This document shows, piece after piece, positions 8,773-17,403 of a stretch of 64,000 bases of DNA. Every line of letters starts with the position of its first letter. Position 1 is the stretch's first letter. The notes under the pieces were generated by a model that was not told the origin of the DNA, ran no database searches, and worked only from the letters and a program-made list of their open reading frames with translations. The DNA lies in assembly GCF_002937115.1 (NCBI RefSeq), contig NZ_NHRY01000260.1, positions 84,237-148,236 of the forward strand. Reading direction: 5' to 3'. Origin of the DNA: Rhodopila globiformis (lineage in GTDB: Bacteria; Pseudomonadota; Alphaproteobacteria; Acetobacterales; Acetobacteraceae). The position numbers were made by a program, and so were the translations under genes.

Positions 8773-9240
8773 TTACGGCTCTCGCTGCCCGCGCCCGTAC
8801 AGGCCGATCAGCTCGCACGAGTCGATCGCCTGCATCCGCGCGGCGGCTTCGACATCCGGGCACAGCGCACCGGCCCCAAGGCCGAGCTGGCTGACACGCA
8901 GCGCATACAGCCGGAAATGGTAATGATGCGACGGCGCGCCGCGTGGCGGACAGGGGCCGCCATAGCCCCGCCGCCGGAAGTCGTTGATGGCCTGCGGCGG
9001 GAATGACCGCATCGGCGACCAGTTCTCGGACAATCCCCGCGCCTCCGGGGGGATGTCGTAGATGCCCCAGTGATACCAGGTCCGGCCGGGCGCATCCGGA
9101 TCGCTGCACACCAGGACAAAGCTGCGCGTCGCGGCCGGCGGATCGGCCCAGGCGAGCGGCGGCGAAACATTCGTGCCGTCGCAGGTGTGGCGCACCGGGA
9201 TCCAGGCGCCCGGTGCGAAGGCTTGACTGGTCAGGCGCAT
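8773..9240 (-). CDS. YbhB/YbcL-family Raf kinase inhibitor-like (PEBP) protein
   Basis: Protein of 155 residues with the bacterial phosphatidylethanolamine-binding-protein signature: HTCDGTNVSPPLAWADPP, the ligand-pocket VLVCSDPDAPGRTWYHW block and a C-terminal HHYHFRLYAL segment. It has no signal peptide, so it is cytoplasmic. The cellular role of bacterial PEBP proteins is not settled. Its start codon at 9240 overlaps the 3' end of the decayed capA-like frame (9231) by 10 bp, so it may be co-transcribed with that remnant. Confidence 0.9.
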   Translation of the reverse strand: MRLTSQAFAPGAWIPVRHTCDGTNVSPPLAWADPPAATRSFVLVCSDPDAPGRTWYHWGIYDIPPEARGLSENWSPMRSFPPQAINDFRRRGYGGPCPPRGAPSHHYHFRLYALRVSQLGLGAGALCPDVEAAARMQAIDSCELIGLYGRGQREP

Positions 9241-9845
9241 GCGGATCCCCCTGTAAGAGCAAAGCTGTTGTCCCCCCGCGGCACGATGCGAGCCCCCAGG
9301 CTGCCGCTTTCGCGCGCGAGCACGTCATGCAGCCACGCGGCGTCCGGAGCCGATGGCCGGTTCAGCCGGAAATACCGGATCGGCATGGGCTGCAGGTCAA
9401 GCGCCCCTGGCACGGCAGCCTCGTGCCCGTCGCGGCCGGCTCCTGCGATCTGGATTCCGGCGCGATGCAAGGTGGCGATCGTTTCCAGCAGGCCGGCGCG
9501 CGCCCGGTCCAGCACGCAGCAGTCGATCCGGGCGGCTGTCAGGACGGCGACATTGTCCGGGTGCATGCGGTAATGGATGCTCTTGGGCCAGGGATTGTCA
9601 TGGGTGGTGCTGGCGGTTTCGAGATTGACCATCCTCGCCACCAGCTGTGCGGCATCCAGCACGGCGAGCGCGTCACCCCATACGCAATCGGGTCCGGCCG
9701 GGTGTGGACTCGGCCCGTCCGCGGCTTCCGCCAGGTGGACGCAATCCGCAGCGGACCGCACAAACGGCTCATGCAGCCAGGATCGTGTCATGCGTGCCGA
9801 TCCATGCCTCTGTCCCTGTGGCCGGGCGAGGGAGCGAGACGGCAA
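9231..9845 (-). pseudogene. Decayed CapA-like (poly-gamma-glutamate synthesis type) gene
   Basis: Open frame of 204 residues that matches the CapA family only in pieces. Present are LHEPFVRSAADCVHLAEAAD, VWGDALAVLD, MVNLETASTT and the IHYRMHPDNV-AARIDCC region. Three things are wrong. The N-terminal metallophosphatase-like start (FTGDVMLGR-type) is missing. The family ANNHVLDWG motif is reduced to a short VLDRA, losing the conserved Asn-Asn-His. About 150 residues of the centre are absent before a C-terminal piece (RYFRLNRPSAPDAAWL...). The frame stays open despite these deletions. Probably non-functional. The comparison with the family is from memory. Confidence 0.65.
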
Positions 9846-10222
9846 TCCGGACTGACGTCCTTATTGTGCAGCAATCGATGATCCTTGCGGTCCTGTCCCG
9901 TTTGAAGCCTTATCTGTGCGGGTGGCTGTCGCGTTGATCTATATCAACGACGCGCACCAGTCCGTGACGACCTGAGAGCGGAGGTCTTGCGGGCCGGATG
10001 GCTGTATCTGATTCGGAACAACAGCCCGCATGACACCGTTCCCGTCGAACGACGCCTGATCGGCGGCCGCGCCTGACGATTCGGTATCGCACCGAGCACG
10101 AAAACGGTCCGGCCGCGGACCACCGGCATGGTAACCGATCCGTGATCCAACATGATACTTGCACCATGCAAGCGTCATCGCCATACTGGCTTTCACATTG
10201 AAAGTTACACGGGTTTCAGACC
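9846..10222. other. 377-bp intergenic region upstream of the HxlR operon
   Basis: No gene recognised. Short leftward open frames here have no ribosome-binding site or family match. The only clear structure is the 27-bp dyad at 10152-10178, close to the start of the HxlR gene. Confidence 0.6.
10152..10178. promoter_or_regulatory. Candidate HxlR operator (27-bp dyad)
   Basis: Core CTTGCA-CCA-TGCAAG (10158-10172) is a perfect 6-3-6 inverted repeat. Two bases further out on each side the symmetry resumes with ATGA (10152-10155) and TCAT (10175-10178). It lies 45 bp before the HxlR start codon, a typical position for an autoregulatory operator. Confidence 0.55.
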
Positions 10223-10729
10223 ATGCATCGCAAGAGCTTCTCCGACATGCCCTGCCCCATCGCCCGCAGCCTGGAGCGCGTCGGCGAATGGTGGAGCATC
10301 CTGATCCTGCGCGATGCCTTCCACGGCCTGACCCAGTTCGACCAGTTCCAGAAAAGCCTGGGCATCGCCCCCAACATCCTGGCTCGCCGGCTGAACGCCC
10401 TGGTCGAGAACGGCCTGCTCGAACGCCGCCGCTACAGCGAGCGGCCGCCGCGCGACGAATACGTGCTGACCGAGAAAAGCCAAGATTTCCGCCCGGTCCT
10501 GTGGACGCTGCTGGCCTGGGGCAACCGTCATTTCGCCCCTGAAGGCGCGAGCGTCGTCGTGGTGGACGCCGCGACCGGGATCACGGCGGACCCGGTGCTG
10601 ATGGACCGGGTCAGCGGCAAGGTCATGACCCATCCCGCCTTCCGCAGCGCCCCCGGACCCGCCGCGGATCATCGGACGCGCGCCCGCCACGCCGCCCCTT
10701 CGCAGATCGCCACGGAGGCCACGCCATGA
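10223..10729 (+). CDS. HxlR-family transcriptional regulator
   Basis: Protein of 168 residues with the HxlR winged-helix core: CPIARSLERVGEWWSILILR (the conserved Cys that can sense redox or electrophiles is present), FDQFQKSLGIAPNILARRL (recognition helix region) and the wing YSERPPRDEYVLTEK. The extra C-terminal about 50 residues are poorly conserved. ATG 10223 follows the candidate operator. Its stop overlaps the EmrA start (ATGA, 10726-10729), so it is the first gene of a four-gene efflux operon that it very likely regulates. Confidence 0.92.
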   Translation: MHRKSFSDMPCPIARSLERVGEWWSILILRDAFHGLTQFDQFQKSLGIAPNILARRLNALVENGLLERRRYSERPPRDEYVLTEKSQDFRPVLWTLLAWGNRHFAPEGASVVVVDAATGITADPVLMDRVSGKVMTHPAFRSAPGPAADHRTRARHAAPSQIATEATP

Positions 10730-11823
10730 GCGACCAGGTCATCACTCGCGACGTCGCGCGGCCGGCGCGCACGGCCCGCCGCCGGATGTCCAGGCAAGCG
10801 GCCTTCGCCGCCCTGGGCCTTGTCGCGCTGACGGCCGCCGGCGCGTACGGCCACGAGTGGTGGACCATCGGCCGCTTCATCGAAAGCACCGACGACGCCT
10901 ATGTCGGCGGCAACGTCACGCCGATCGCGCCGCATGTCGCCGGCTTCGTGAAACAGATCCTGGTCACCGACAATCAGTATGTGCGGGCCGGCCAGCCGTT
11001 GATCCGCCTCGACCCGGCCGACTACATCGCCGCGTTGGGCCACGCGCAGGCGGTGCTGCAGGCGCGCCAGGCGGCCATCGCCGCGCTGCAGGCCAGGCGG
11101 GTGCTGCAACGTTCGATCATCGCCGGCGCCGAGGCCGATCTGGCGGCGCGGCAGGCACAGGCGGTTTTCACCGCGCAGGAGGCCGAACGCTACCGCTCGC
11201 TGGCCGTCACCGCCGCCGGTTCTCGCCAGGATGCGCAGAAGGCACTGGCCAGCGACAAGGCGGCCCGGGCCGGCGTGCTGGCATCGCAGGCGGCGATCGC
11301 GGCAGCGAACGAGCAACTTGCGGTGCTGGACGCTGAAACCATCGCCGCACAGGCGGACCTCCACCAGGCGCAGGCGGATGTGCGCACCGCGCAGCTCAAC
11401 CTGGGCTATACCGAGATCGTCGCCCCGGTATCCGGTTACGTCGGAAACCGTTACGCCCAGGTCGGCGCTTACGTTGCAGCCGGTACGAACCTGCTGTCGG
11501 TGGTGCCCGCGACCGGCCTGTGGGTGGATGCCAACTTCAAGGAAGACCAGCTTGGCCACATGAAGCCGGGCGACCCGGCAACGATCGTCGCCGACGTGCT
11601 GCCGGGCCGGACGTTCCAGGGCCATGTCGTCAGCCTGTCTCCGGCCACCGGCGCGGTGTTCAGCGTGATCCCGCCGCAGAACGCCACCGGCAACTTCACG
11701 AAGATCGTGCAGCGCGTGCCGGTGCGCATCGCCTTGGACGGCGACGGCCAGGAACTCGGGCTGCTGCGGGCCGGTCTGTCCACGACCGCCAGCGTCAACA
11801 CGAAGGCGGAGCCCGGGCCATGA
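10726..11823 (+). CDS. HlyD/EmrA-family membrane fusion protein
   Basis: Protein of 365 residues. A single N-terminal membrane anchor (residues about 22-42) is followed by the biotinyl/lipoyl-like half (STDDAYVGGNVTPIAPHVAG), a long alpha-helical hairpin rich in Ala/Gln (about 95-200), the second lipoyl half (LGYTEIVAPVSGYVGNR) and a beta-barrel domain. This is the EmrA layout: the periplasmic adaptor that links an MFS pump to an outer-membrane channel. Both ends overlap neighbours by ATGA, showing translational coupling with the HxlR regulator and the EmrB pump. No TolC-type gene is in the window. Confidence 0.93.
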   Translation: MSDQVITRDVARPARTARRRMSRQAAFAALGLVALTAAGAYGHEWWTIGRFIESTDDAYVGGNVTPIAPHVAGFVKQILVTDNQYVRAGQPLIRLDPADYIAALGHAQAVLQARQAAIAALQARRVLQRSIIAGAEADLAARQAQAVFTAQEAERYRSLAVTAAGSRQDAQKALASDKAARAGVLASQAAIAAANEQLAVLDAETIAAQADLHQAQADVRTAQLNLGYTEIVAPVSGYVGNRYAQVGAYVAAGTNLLSVVPATGLWVDANFKEDQLGHMKPGDPATIVADVLPGRTFQGHVVSLSPATGAVFSVIPPQNATGNFTKIVQRVPVRIALDGDGQELGLLRAGLSTTASVNTKAEPGP

Positions 11824-13367
11824 GCAGCGCGGCACGCGGCGTCCTGCCGTTCGCGGTGATGTGCTTCGGCATGTTCATCGCCCTGCTGGACATCCAGATC
11901 GTTGCGTCCTCATTGGCCGACATCGGCGGCGGGCTGTCGGCGGCGCAGGACGAGATCAGCTGGGTGCAGACGGCGTACCTGATCGCCGAGATCTGCATAA
12001 TCCCACTGTCCGGCTGGCTGACGCGGGTGTTCTCCACGCGCTGGCTGTTCACCGCCTCGGCCCTGGGCTTCACCCTGTCCAGCGTGCTGTGCGGCATGGC
12101 GTGGGACATCGACAGCATGATCCTGTTCCGCGCCTTGCAGGGGATGCTGGGCGCGTCGATGATCCCCACGGTCTTTACTTCATCGTTCCATTACTTCGAG
12201 GGCCACCGGCGGGTCTATGCCGCGGCGGTGGTCGGCACGATCGCCTCGATCGCGCCCAGCCTGGGGCCGGTCATCGGTGGCTGGATCACCGACACGCTGG
12301 ACTGGCGCTGGCTGTTCTACATCAACCTGGTTCCCGGCTTCCTGGTCACCATCGGCGTCGCCGCCCTGGTGGACATCGACAAGCCGGACCTGCGGCTGCT
12401 GAAGGGCGCCGACTATCTCGGCATCGCCCTGATGGCCGTCGCGCTGGGCACCCTGGAATACGTGCTGGAGGAAGGCGCCCGCTGGAACTGGCTCAGCGAC
12501 CACACGATCCGCAACTGCGCGGTCATGTCCGCGGTCGCCGGCATCCTGTTCGTCATCCGCAGCCTGACCTTTGCGCAGCCCGTGGTGGACCTGCGCGCGC
12601 TGGGCAACCGCAACTTCCTGCTGGGCTGCATCCTGTCGTTCGTCACCGGCATCGGCATGTTCGCGACGATCTACCTGACGCCGCTGTTCCTGGGCTATGT
12701 GCGTGGGTTCTCCGCCTGGCAGACCGGCGTGGCGGTGTTTTCCACCGGCGTGGCCTCGATCGTCGGCGTGCCGGTCTATGTCATGCTGGGCAAGCGCGTC
12801 GACCTGCGCTGGCTGATGCTGTTCGGCCTGGCCAGCTTCGGCCTGTCGATGTGGAGCTTTACGTTCATCACCAACGACTGGGGCGGCGACCAGTTGCTGA
12901 TTCCGCAGATCCTGCGCGGGTTCCCGCAGGTGTTCGCCGTCGCGCCCGCGGTGACGCTGGGCCTGGGCAGCCTGTCGCCGGCGCGGCTGAAATATGCCAG
13001 CGGCCTGTTCAACATGATGCGCAACCTGGGTGGCGCGGTCGGCATTGCGGTGTGCGGCGCGGTGCTGAACGACCAGACGAACCTGCACTTCCTGAACATT
13101 GCCTCCACCCTGACGCCCGCCAATGCGGCGATGAACGATCTGCTGGCGGGGCTGGGCGCGCGATTGACCGATGTGCTTGGTTCCGTGCCGGCCGGCCATC
13201 TGGCGGCGCTGGAGCAGTTGCGGGCCATCGCCTACCGCGAAGCCGCGACCATGGCTTATGCCGACGCCTTCCGCACCATCATGCTCGCCTTCCTTGTCAC
13301 CACGCCGCTGGCACTGCTGTTGCGCAGGGTCAGCCCGCCGAAGACGGCCGCGGCCGACGCGCACTGA
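11820..13367 (+). CDS. DHA2-family (EmrB-like) multidrug MFS efflux pump
   Basis: Protein of 515 residues with about 14 predicted transmembrane segments, the number typical of the DHA2 subfamily. Visible motifs include LDIQIVASSLADIGGGLSA in TM1, the WVQTAYLIAEI segment and the motif C-like region VGTIASIAPSLGPVIGGWI. ATG 11820 overlaps the EmrA stop (ATGA) and begins the conserved domain, although the frame is open further upstream. With the adaptor it should expel hydrophobic compounds by proton antiport; the substrate is unknown. Confidence 0.93.
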   Translation: MSSAARGVLPFAVMCFGMFIALLDIQIVASSLADIGGGLSAAQDEISWVQTAYLIAEICIIPLSGWLTRVFSTRWLFTASALGFTLSSVLCGMAWDIDSMILFRALQGMLGASMIPTVFTSSFHYFEGHRRVYAAAVVGTIASIAPSLGPVIGGWITDTLDWRWLFYINLVPGFLVTIGVAALVDIDKPDLRLLKGADYLGIALMAVALGTLEYVLEEGARWNWLSDHTIRNCAVMSAVAGILFVIRSLTFAQPVVDLRALGNRNFLLGCILSFVTGIGMFATIYLTPLFLGYVRGFSAWQTGVAVFSTGVASIVGVPVYVMLGKRVDLRWLMLFGLASFGLSMWSFTFITNDWGGDQLLIPQILRGFPQVFAVAPAVTLGLGSLSPARLKYASGLFNMMRNLGGAVGIAVCGAVLNDQTNLHFLNIASTLTPANAAMNDLLAGLGARLTDVLGSVPAGHLAALEQLRAIAYREAATMAYADAFRTIMLAFLVTTPLALLLRRVSPPKTAAADAH

Positions 13368-13399
13368 TTTCGAAGCTTACTTTCAGGGAGAGACTGATC

Positions 13400-14203
13400 A
13401 TGCAATCTTCGTTTCGTACCGTCCTGATTACCGGCGCCTCCACCGGCATTGGCGCGACGTACGCCGATCGTTTCGCCCGGCGTGGCCACGGGCTTGTGCT
13501 GGTGGCGCGCGACCAGGGGCGCCTGGAGACTCTTGCCGCCCGGCTGCGTGACGATTACCGCGTTCCCGTTGACGTGGTCGCCGCCGATCTGACCAGGGCC
13601 GGGGACCTGGGCCGTGTGGAGACGCGGCTGCGGCAGGACGCGGAAATCGGCATCCTGGTGAACAACGCCGGGGCGGCGGTGGGCGGCGGGTTCGCCAGTC
13701 CTGACCTGGATGCGCTGGAGCGGCTTGTTGACCTCAACGTCACCAGCCTTATGCGCCTGACCGGCGCGGTGGTGCCGCGTTTCCTGGCGGAGGGCGGCGG
13801 CGCGATCATCAACCTGACGTCGGTGCTCGCCGTCGCGCCCGAACTGATGCCCGGGATCTACCCGGCGACGAAGGCGTTCGTGCTGACCTTTTCCCAGTCG
13901 CTGCAATCCGAACTGGGGCCAAGCGGCATTTATGTGCAGGCCGTGCTGCCGGCGGCGACCCGGACCGAGATCTGGGAACGGTCCGGCATGGATCCGAATG
14001 CCTTTCCGGCCATGATGGACGTCGGCGAGCTAGTCGATGCCGCCCTGGTCGGTTTCGATCGCAAGGAGACGATTACCATCCCACCGCTGCCTGACGAGAA
14101 CCAGTGGACGCAGTTCACCGCCGCGCGCCAGGCCATGCTGCCGAACTTCCGGCAGACGCACCCCGCCGACCGCTACCTGGATGGCGCCGCCGCGGGACGG
14201 TAG
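13400..14203 (+). CDS. Short-chain dehydrogenase/reductase (SDR)
   Basis: Protein of 267 residues. NAD(P)-binding TGASTGIG is at residues about 11-18, the NNAG motif is present, and the catalytic Ser-Tyr-Lys set is visible as LTSVLAV and YPATKAF. A basic residue after the second beta strand (ARDQGR) hints at NADPH preference. The start ATG 13400 follows AGGGAGAG. It lies 32 bp after the EmrB gene and probably completes the HxlR-controlled operon, where it could chemically reduce the same class of compound that the pump exports; this link is inferred. Confidence 0.9.
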   Translation: MQSSFRTVLITGASTGIGATYADRFARRGHGLVLVARDQGRLETLAARLRDDYRVPVDVVAADLTRAGDLGRVETRLRQDAEIGILVNNAGAAVGGGFASPDLDALERLVDLNVTSLMRLTGAVVPRFLAEGGGAIINLTSVLAVAPELMPGIYPATKAFVLTFSQSLQSELGPSGIYVQAVLPAATRTEIWERSGMDPNAFPAMMDVGELVDAALVGFDRKETITIPPLPDENQWTQFTAARQAMLPNFRQTHPADRYLDGAAAGR

Positions 14204-14322
14204 CTTTTCGTTGGGAACGACCTGAGTCCATCGGGATTTTGCCCTGAAGCCCGTCCGGTGCGTTATTATCATGGCAGGCGGCTGGCCTGAATGATGAAAC
14301 GGCGAGCGGGGGGGGGAAGTCG

Positions 14323-15651
14323 ATGGACGCTATCATGCCGTCATCCGTTTCGTCCGAACAGTTCCAGTGGGTGATCCACTGGCTGTTCGGCGACGCCTTG
14401 CAGTTCGCGAATCTCATCCAGGTTCCGGCACTGATCATGACTGGCGGCGTCGCCTGGCTGCTGTGCCGTCCGGTGCAGCATTGGGCCGTCGCGTGGATCA
14501 ACCGGCTGCCGGACCATCATCATCTCGACAGCCTGCTGCATCGGCCGTGGCTGATCCAGCGGGTGGTGCCGCTGATCACGCCCACCGCCTGGGTGATCGG
14601 ACTATGGATCGCCGTCACGGTCGCCGCGCGCACCGGCTGGCCCGACACGGTTGCGCGGATCGCCATGAACCTGCTGATCGCATGGCTGGTGATCCGCCTG
14701 GCGGCCGATATCGTTCCCAATGCGGTGCTTGCCCGGATGATCGCCGTGCTGGCCTGGATCGTTGCGGCGCTCAACATCCTGCACCTTTTGGGCCCCACGC
14801 TTGCGTTGCTCGACGGCACCGCCATCGTCGTCGGCGGACTCCGGGTTTCGCTGCTGACCATCGTCAAGGGGGTCGTTTCGCTGACCACGCTGCTGTGGGT
14901 GGCGACGGTGGCGTCCAAGCTGTTCGAGCGCCGCATCACCCACGTCGCCGAGATCACTCCCCGCGCGCGGGTGCTGCTGGGCAAGCTGCTGAAGGCGACG
15001 CTGATTACCCTGGCGGTGGTGCTGTCGCTGACCAGCATCGGCGTGGACCTGTCCAGCTTCGCGCTGTTCACCGGCGCGCTTGGCGTGGGCATCGGCCTCG
15101 GCCTGCAGCGGACGGTGTCGAACCTGTTCAGCGGAATCGTCCTGCTGCTCGACCGCTCCATCAAGCCGGGCGACGTCATCGAGGTCGGCGGGACCTATGG
15201 CTGGGTGGCCTCGCTCGGCGCACGCTACGTCGCGGTGGAGACCCGCGACGGGACGGAATATCTCATTCCCAACGAAGACATCATCACGCACCAGGTGATC
15301 AACTGGTCCCACAACAACGACCGGGTTCGGCTGAAAGTCCCGATGCGCGTGCCGCATGATTCCGACCTGGACCAGGTGATCGCCCTGGCGCTGGAGGCGG
15401 CCGCGGCGCCGCCGCGCATCCTGGCGTCGCCGGCGCCGGCTGTGCTGATCATGGCCTTCGGCGAGAGCGCGATCGAGCTTGAACTACGATTCTGGATCAC
15501 CGACGCGCAGAACGGCGTGCACAACGTGAAAAGCCAGGTTCTTTACGAGATCTGGCGGCTGTTCCAGCAGCAGGGCATCCGGATTCCCTATCCCAAGCGC
15601 GACCTTTACGTACGCTCCACGCCGCAGGCCGGGCAGCTGGGGGAATCCTGA
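14323..15651 (+). CDS. Small-conductance mechanosensitive channel (MscS) family protein
   Basis: Protein of 442 residues with five or more N-terminal transmembrane helices, then the MscS pore and beta domain: SSFALFTGALGVGIGLGLQR (the Gly/Ala-rich TM3 packing helix), NLFSGIVLLLDRSIKPGDVI and YLIPNEDIITHQVINWSHNN. It is longer at the N-terminus than E. coli MscS and fits the larger MscS/YbdG-like members. Role: osmotic release valve in the inner membrane. ATG 14323 follows a G-rich site (GGGGGGAAG). It appears to be a single-gene unit. Confidence 0.92.
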   Translation: MDAIMPSSVSSEQFQWVIHWLFGDALQFANLIQVPALIMTGGVAWLLCRPVQHWAVAWINRLPDHHHLDSLLHRPWLIQRVVPLITPTAWVIGLWIAVTVAARTGWPDTVARIAMNLLIAWLVIRLAADIVPNAVLARMIAVLAWIVAALNILHLLGPTLALLDGTAIVVGGLRVSLLTIVKGVVSLTTLLWVATVASKLFERRITHVAEITPRARVLLGKLLKATLITLAVVLSLTSIGVDLSSFALFTGALGVGIGLGLQRTVSNLFSGIVLLLDRSIKPGDVIEVGGTYGWVASLGARYVAVETRDGTEYLIPNEDIITHQVINWSHNNDRVRLKVPMRVPHDSDLDQVIALALEAAAAPPRILASPAPAVLIMAFGESAIELELRFWITDAQNGVHNVKSQVLYEIWRLFQQQGIRIPYPKRDLYVRSTPQAGQLGES

Positions 15652-15667
15652 TCCGCACGGCGCCGCT

Positions 15668-16666
15668 TTACGCCCTCAGCCGCGGCAGCACCTTGTCGGT
15701 AAGCAGCCGGAACGAGCGTCCGCTCATCGGCGCCGCCATCAGGTAGGTCATGCCGATCGCCTCGGCAAACGACTGGATCTGGTCGGCCACGCGCTCCGGG
15801 GTGCCGTGGATCATCACCTCATCCAGATAGAACGCCACCGGGTCCCTGCCGCCGAATGTCCTCTCCTCCTGCCGGACGTTGCCGCTGTGCTGCGGGCCGA
15901 CATAGGACGCGATCGTCCATTCCGCCACGCGGTGCGCCACGGCGTGCGCCTTCTCGTCGGTGTCATCGACGGCGACCAGCCGCGCCATCGGAATGGTGCG
16001 GCCGGCGTCGCTGTAGCCGGCCTCGGCCAGTTTCGCCCCATAATGCCGGCGCTTCCGGATCAGGTCAGCGCGGGAGGAATGCGGGTCCATCAGGATCGAG
16101 TGCCCCTGCCCCGCCGCCCACTCGATCGCCGGAATCGACGACGCCGCCAGCCAGACCGGCGGATGCGGCGTCTGCAGCGGCTTGGGCAGCACCTCCACGC
16201 CGTCGTAATGAAAGAACCGGCCCTGGTGCGAAACCCGTTGGCTGGTCCACGCCTTCAGGACGATCTCCACCGTCTCGTGGAAGCGTGCGGCGCTTTCCTC
16301 GCCCGGAATGCCGAAGGCGGCGAATTCGCTGCGCTCGAAACCACGTCCGGCGCCCCAGTTGACCCGGCCGCCCGACAGGACGTCCAGCAGCGCCACCTCC
16401 TCGGCCAGCCGGAGCGGATTGTAGAACGGCGCCAGCGAGACCGCCGTGCCGATGCGCAGCCGTCTGGTGCGGGCGGCGGCCATGGTGCCCATCATGTGCA
16501 CCGACGGGCAGACCGAGAAGCTGGAAAAATGATGTTCGGCCAGCCAGACGGCATCGTATCCGGCCTGGTCCATGATGGCAAAGCGCTCCATCGCCGTTTC
16601 GTAAACCGAATTGAGCGGCACCGACCGGTCGCGCCAGCCGAAGAACTGCAGAATGCCGATTTGCAT
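15668..16666 (-). CDS. LLM-class flavin-dependent oxidoreductase (luciferase-like)
   Basis: Protein of 332 residues with the bacterial luciferase-like TIM barrel: YDAVWLAEHHFSSFSVCPS near residue 40, RLRIGTAVSLAPFYNPLRLA, EEVALLDVLSGGRVNWGAGR and the family C-terminal GTPERVADQI block. It should use reduced FMN (or F420) to oxidise an unknown substrate. ATG 16666 has a strong GGGAGGGG site upstream. It converges with the MscS gene with a 16-bp gap. A second, distinct LLM enzyme lies at 46234. Confidence 0.9.
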   Translation of the reverse strand: MQIGILQFFGWRDRSVPLNSVYETAMERFAIMDQAGYDAVWLAEHHFSSFSVCPSVHMMGTMAAARTRRLRIGTAVSLAPFYNPLRLAEEVALLDVLSGGRVNWGAGRGFERSEFAAFGIPGEESAARFHETVEIVLKAWTSQRVSHQGRFFHYDGVEVLPKPLQTPHPPVWLAASSIPAIEWAAGQGHSILMDPHSSRADLIRKRRHYGAKLAEAGYSDAGRTIPMARLVAVDDTDEKAHAVAHRVAEWTIASYVGPQHSGNVRQEERTFGGRDPVAFYLDEVMIHGTPERVADQIQSFAEAIGMTYLMAAPMSGRSFRLLTDKVLPRLRA

Positions 16667-16847
16667 GTTTCCCCTCCCGTGACCGTGCGGTGCGGCGGCA
16701 TGGTCGGGGATTTCCGCCGGGTGGTCCAGAACCCCGGCGGCAACCCTCCGCCACCATCCCGTGAAAGCGGCGGTGTGACCCGGGTCGCAGAAATCCCCCG
16801 GCGGCCCCTATATAAGCGTTCATTGTCAAGCATCCGTGGAGTGTCCC

Positions 16848-17015
16848 ATGTCATACGTCACACCGGCTGAACTCGCCGAGATCGTGCCGGACCTGCGGGC
16901 CCTGGCCAGCATCGAGCCATCCGCCGAGGTGCGCGCCGCCTTCATACGCCTTGCGGATCGATACGATTCCATGGCAATCGGCTGCCACGATCCCGACCAG
17001 GCCGCCGCGGACTGA
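16848..17015 (+). CDS. Small protein of unknown function, 55 residues
   Basis: ATG 16848 is preceded by GTGGAG with about 8 nt spacing and gives a 55-residue acidic, helical protein (MSYVTPAELAEIVPDLRALA... VRAAFIRLADRYDSMA...). The AFIRLADRYDSMA end resembles the many short alphaproteobacterial proteins in which two helices end in ...L..YE.MA; this is only a pattern resemblance. A TATATAA-like box lies at about 16808. It is divergent from the LLM gene. No function is proposed. Confidence 0.45.
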   Translation: MSYVTPAELAEIVPDLRALASIEPSAEVRAAFIRLADRYDSMAIGCHDPDQAAAD

Positions 17016-17403
17016 ACATCCGGCCCGGCTGCGTCATGAAAATTCCTTTGGAGAGACAAAGGAAAAAATCCCCCGGACATGCGCGCCAGGGGTTTGCAGG
17101 CTGCGCGGCCCGTGCTAGGCGTGCCGTGTCCTCGGAAACGAGCGGCGGACACCATGACGCAGGCGCGCGATGCGGAGCCAGATCGCCCGCGCGCCCGGGG
17201 TCCGTTTGAACGCCGTCTGGCCGTCCTTCACCTGCCAATGACCATGCGTCCTCAGGGCCGCGGTCGTTGCCGCGCGCTGGCCTGATCGCTCGCTCCGCGG
17301 CATCTGGCAGACGTCGGATGTTCCTTCGCCCGAAGCAGTCGGGCGCGCTTGCCTTCCAACTGACAATCGCCTGCCCCGGCGCGGCAGGCACAGAGGAGAC
17401 AGG
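17016..17403. other. 388-bp intergenic region upstream of the hemerythrin-like/phasin-like gene
   Basis: No gene recognised. It contains a perfect inverted repeat, TTCCTTTG-N6-CAAAGGAA (17043-17064), 27 bp after the small ORF at 16848. Read leftward the repeat is followed by TTTT, so it could terminate leftward transcription, or serve as a binding site. Long antisense open frames crossing this region have no support. Confidence 0.55.

Noticed and set aside
9910..10196. Three overlapping 75-85 codon minus-strand frames
   Set aside because: No ribosome-binding site, no domain and mutually overlapping; the region fits a promoter with an operator.
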